Assembly: GCF_006494655.1 (NCBI RefSeq)
Contig: NZ_VHIM01000002.1
Span: 186,001 to 250,000, forward strand
Reading direction: 5' to 3'
Source of the DNA: Arthrobacter agilis
GTDB taxonomy: Bacteria; Actinomycetota; Actinomycetes; Actinomycetales; Micrococcaceae
DNA: 64,000 bases
Under the pieces are notes generated by a model that saw nothing but the letters and a program-made list of their open reading frames with translations, did no database searches and was not told the origin of the DNA. Position 1 is the stretch's first letter; the number at the start of each line of letters is the position of its first letter. Positions 62,919 to 64,000 of the stretch are shown in pieces. The translations under genes were made by a program, and so were the position numbers.

Positions 62919-63023
62919 GATGGTCTCCTCGTGAGGTGGGGGGTCTCGGGGGTCTCGGAAATAGTGAGGGCCGGCGGGTGAGCCGGTCACGGTGGCACCC
63001 CGGTGGGTCAGGACTCGGGTGGG

Positions 63024-63506
63024 TCAGTTATCGGGTGGGCGCTGGGCGAGCCGCTCGAGCAGTGGCTCGGTGCGGTACGGGATGTGCTCGTGCAGCGCGA
63101 GGACGGTCTCCGTGCGGATGACGCCCTTGATGCGCAGCACCGAGCGCAGCGCCGCCTGGAGATTGTGCGTATCGGTGGCGGCGATCCGGCACCACACATC
63201 TCCCCGGCCGGAGATCTCGTGGACCTCGAGCACCTGGGTCAGCGTGCGCAGTCCGGCGATCACGCCGTCGAGTTCGCGGTGCGCCACCTCGATCGTGATG
63301 AAGGCGACGACGTCGTAGCCGAGCGCCTCGAGGTCCAGGTCCCGGCCGTTGTGCCGCAGCGTCCCGGCGCGCAGCATGCGCCGGATCCTCGTCTGCGCAG
63401 TGTTGCGCGCCACACCGAGGCGCTCACTGAGGTCGCTCACCTGCACGCGGGGGTCCCGCACGAGCTCCAGCAGCAGGCGCAGGTCCAGTTTGTCCAGATT
63501 GCTCAT
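63024..63506 (-). CDS. Lrp/AsnC family transcriptional regulator
   Basis: A 160-residue regulator. The N-terminal helix-turn-helix spans VQVSDLSERLGVARNTAQTRIRRM, and the C-terminal RAM ligand domain (VVAFITIEVAHRELDGV to the end) senses amino acids or related effectors. I chose the ATG at 63506 (GGAAAG, 8 nt upstream); a GTG three codons earlier is possible. It is divergent from an MFS transporter and upstream of the AlaX gene; AsnC-type regulators often control an adjacent transporter, so the MFS gene is a plausible target. Confidence 0.88.
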   Translation of the reverse strand: MSNLDKLDLRLLLELVRDPRVQVSDLSERLGVARNTAQTRIRRMLRAGTLRHNGRDLDLEALGYDVVAFITIEVAHRELDGVIAGLRTLTQVLEVHEISGRGDVWCRIAATDTHNLQAALRSVLRIKGVIRTETVLALHEHIPYRTEPLLERLAQRPPDN

Positions 63507-63599
63507 CACGATCACTTTCCGTCAGTCCGCACGACGTCTGTTGCGCACGCTGCTCAAAAGCGGCACAAGAAGCGCAGCAGTACGAGCAGTCGGCTCCAT

Positions 63600-63607
63600 T
63601 CTATAGA
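63600..63607. promoter_or_regulatory. TCTATAGA palindrome between AsnC and MFS genes
   Basis: An 8-bp A/T-centred palindrome in the 170-bp divergent gap. It supplies a TATAGA -10-like hexamer on either strand and could be an AsnC site or promoter. Confidence 0.3.
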
Positions 63608-63676
63608 GAAACGGGCCGAATGCTGCCCGGAGGGAGCGCCTACTCTGGGCGCGTGGGTGCGAGGAGAAGCGGCGGC

Positions 63677-64000
63677 ATGAGCGTCATCAACGAGCTGCGG
63701 ATGCGAGCTCCCCTGGCCGAGCGCCGCAGCTGGGATGCGTCCCTTGCCGTGCGGCTCGCGCTCGCGGTGACGGTCATCTCGACGCTGCTCATCGGCGCGA
63801 ACCTCGCCACGCCCATCTACCCGCTCATCCAGGCCGACCTGCACCTGAGCTCCTTCGCCGTCACGGTCGCCTTCGCCTCCTACGTGGTGGCGCTGATCGC
63901 GGGACTCGTGCTGGCCGGCCACTGGTCGGACCACATCGGTCGCCGCGCCGCGCTCGTCCTCGCTGTCGTCCTCGGCCTGCTCGGCGCTGCGCTGTTCGCG
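63677..64000 (+). CDS. MFS transporter, 5' part only
   Basis: The first 108 residues are visible, then the window ends. A cytoplasmic N-terminus of about 25 residues is followed by three hydrophobic segments. The first (LALAVTVISTLLIGANLATPIYPLI) and the loop motif A, GHWSDHIGRR, identify a major facilitator carrier of the drug/sugar-efflux type. The ATG at 63677 has GAGGAG upstream. It is divergent from the AsnC regulator. The substrate cannot be inferred. Confidence 0.8.
   Translation, partial: MSVINELRMRAPLAERRSWDASLAVRLALAVTVISTLLIGANLATPIYPLIQADLHLSSFAVTVAFASYVVALIAGLVLAGHWSDHIGRRAALVLAVVLGLLGAALFA

Overview
The window is one contiguous, high-GC bacterial chromosome segment. It carries conserved actinobacterial housekeeping genes (groES-groEL with CIRCE elements, RNase J, guaB, the guaB-related guaB3, guaA, glpD, galU). 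I see no rRNA, tRNA, insertion sequence, phage or CRISPR array. Gene content and protein sequences point to the Micrococcales, most likely an Arthrobacter-like member of the Micrococcaceae; the genus is an inference from the proteins alone. Both ends cut through genes: an acetyl-xylan esterase on the left and an MFS transporter on the right.

Left part (1-16.4 kb): two carbohydrate-uptake operons of similar design on opposite strands. Each encodes a solute-binding lipoprotein, two MalF/MalG-type permeases and a GH42 beta-galactosidase. Operon 1 (397-6315) also has a YesL-like membrane protein. Operon 2 (16161-10836, minus) is followed by a GH13 amylosucrase-like enzyme that seems to have its own promoter. 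Both operons start from a TTGAC(A/C)-N17-TACTCT promoter with a LacI-type operator at or next to the -10, and a LacI regulator lies at 22299-23315. No ATPase is encoded with either operon, so a shared MsmK-type ATPase elsewhere is expected. Between the operons are a YbdK-type carboxylate-amine ligase and a shikimate-dehydrogenase-like protein.

16.4-29.3 kb: a secreted trypsin-like protease, an APC permease, a PhzF-like isomerase, a gene-poor stretch, a DUF305 lipoprotein, a YbaK-type deacylase, the LacI regulator, a HAD phosphatase, a THUMP-like methyltransferase and a complete siderophore importer (binding protein, two permeases, ATPase) behind an IdeR/DtxR-like box.

29.3-44.7 kb: groES-groEL with two CIRCE elements, RNase J, an OafA-type acyltransferase, guaB, an ABC exporter, a DUF2993 protein, an FBP zinc-finger protein, guaB3, glpD and an orphan PTS EIIA. 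44.7-51.4 kb: a heterodimeric ABC exporter with complementary degenerate ATP sites, then SURF1, a DUF3817 membrane protein and guaA.

51.5-64 kb: a 1401-residue helicase/nuclease-like protein with an altered Walker A lysine, a SAF-domain protein, an FmdB zinc-ribbon protein behind a perfect CIRCE (resembling mycobacterial Rv0991c/Ruc), 5-formyl-THF cyclo-ligase, galU, a RimJ-type acetyltransferase, a membrane protein, a phosphotransferase-fold gene with an apparent frameshift, a degenerate 26-bp tandem repeat, an alanyl-tRNA editing protein, an AsnC regulator and the MFS fragment.

A recurrent signal is a TANNNT hexamer placed exactly 6 nt before the start codon of ten genes that lack a usable Shine-Dalgarno, which suggests widespread leaderless transcripts. 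None of the functions was confirmed by database search; calls rest on recognised motifs and family resemblance.
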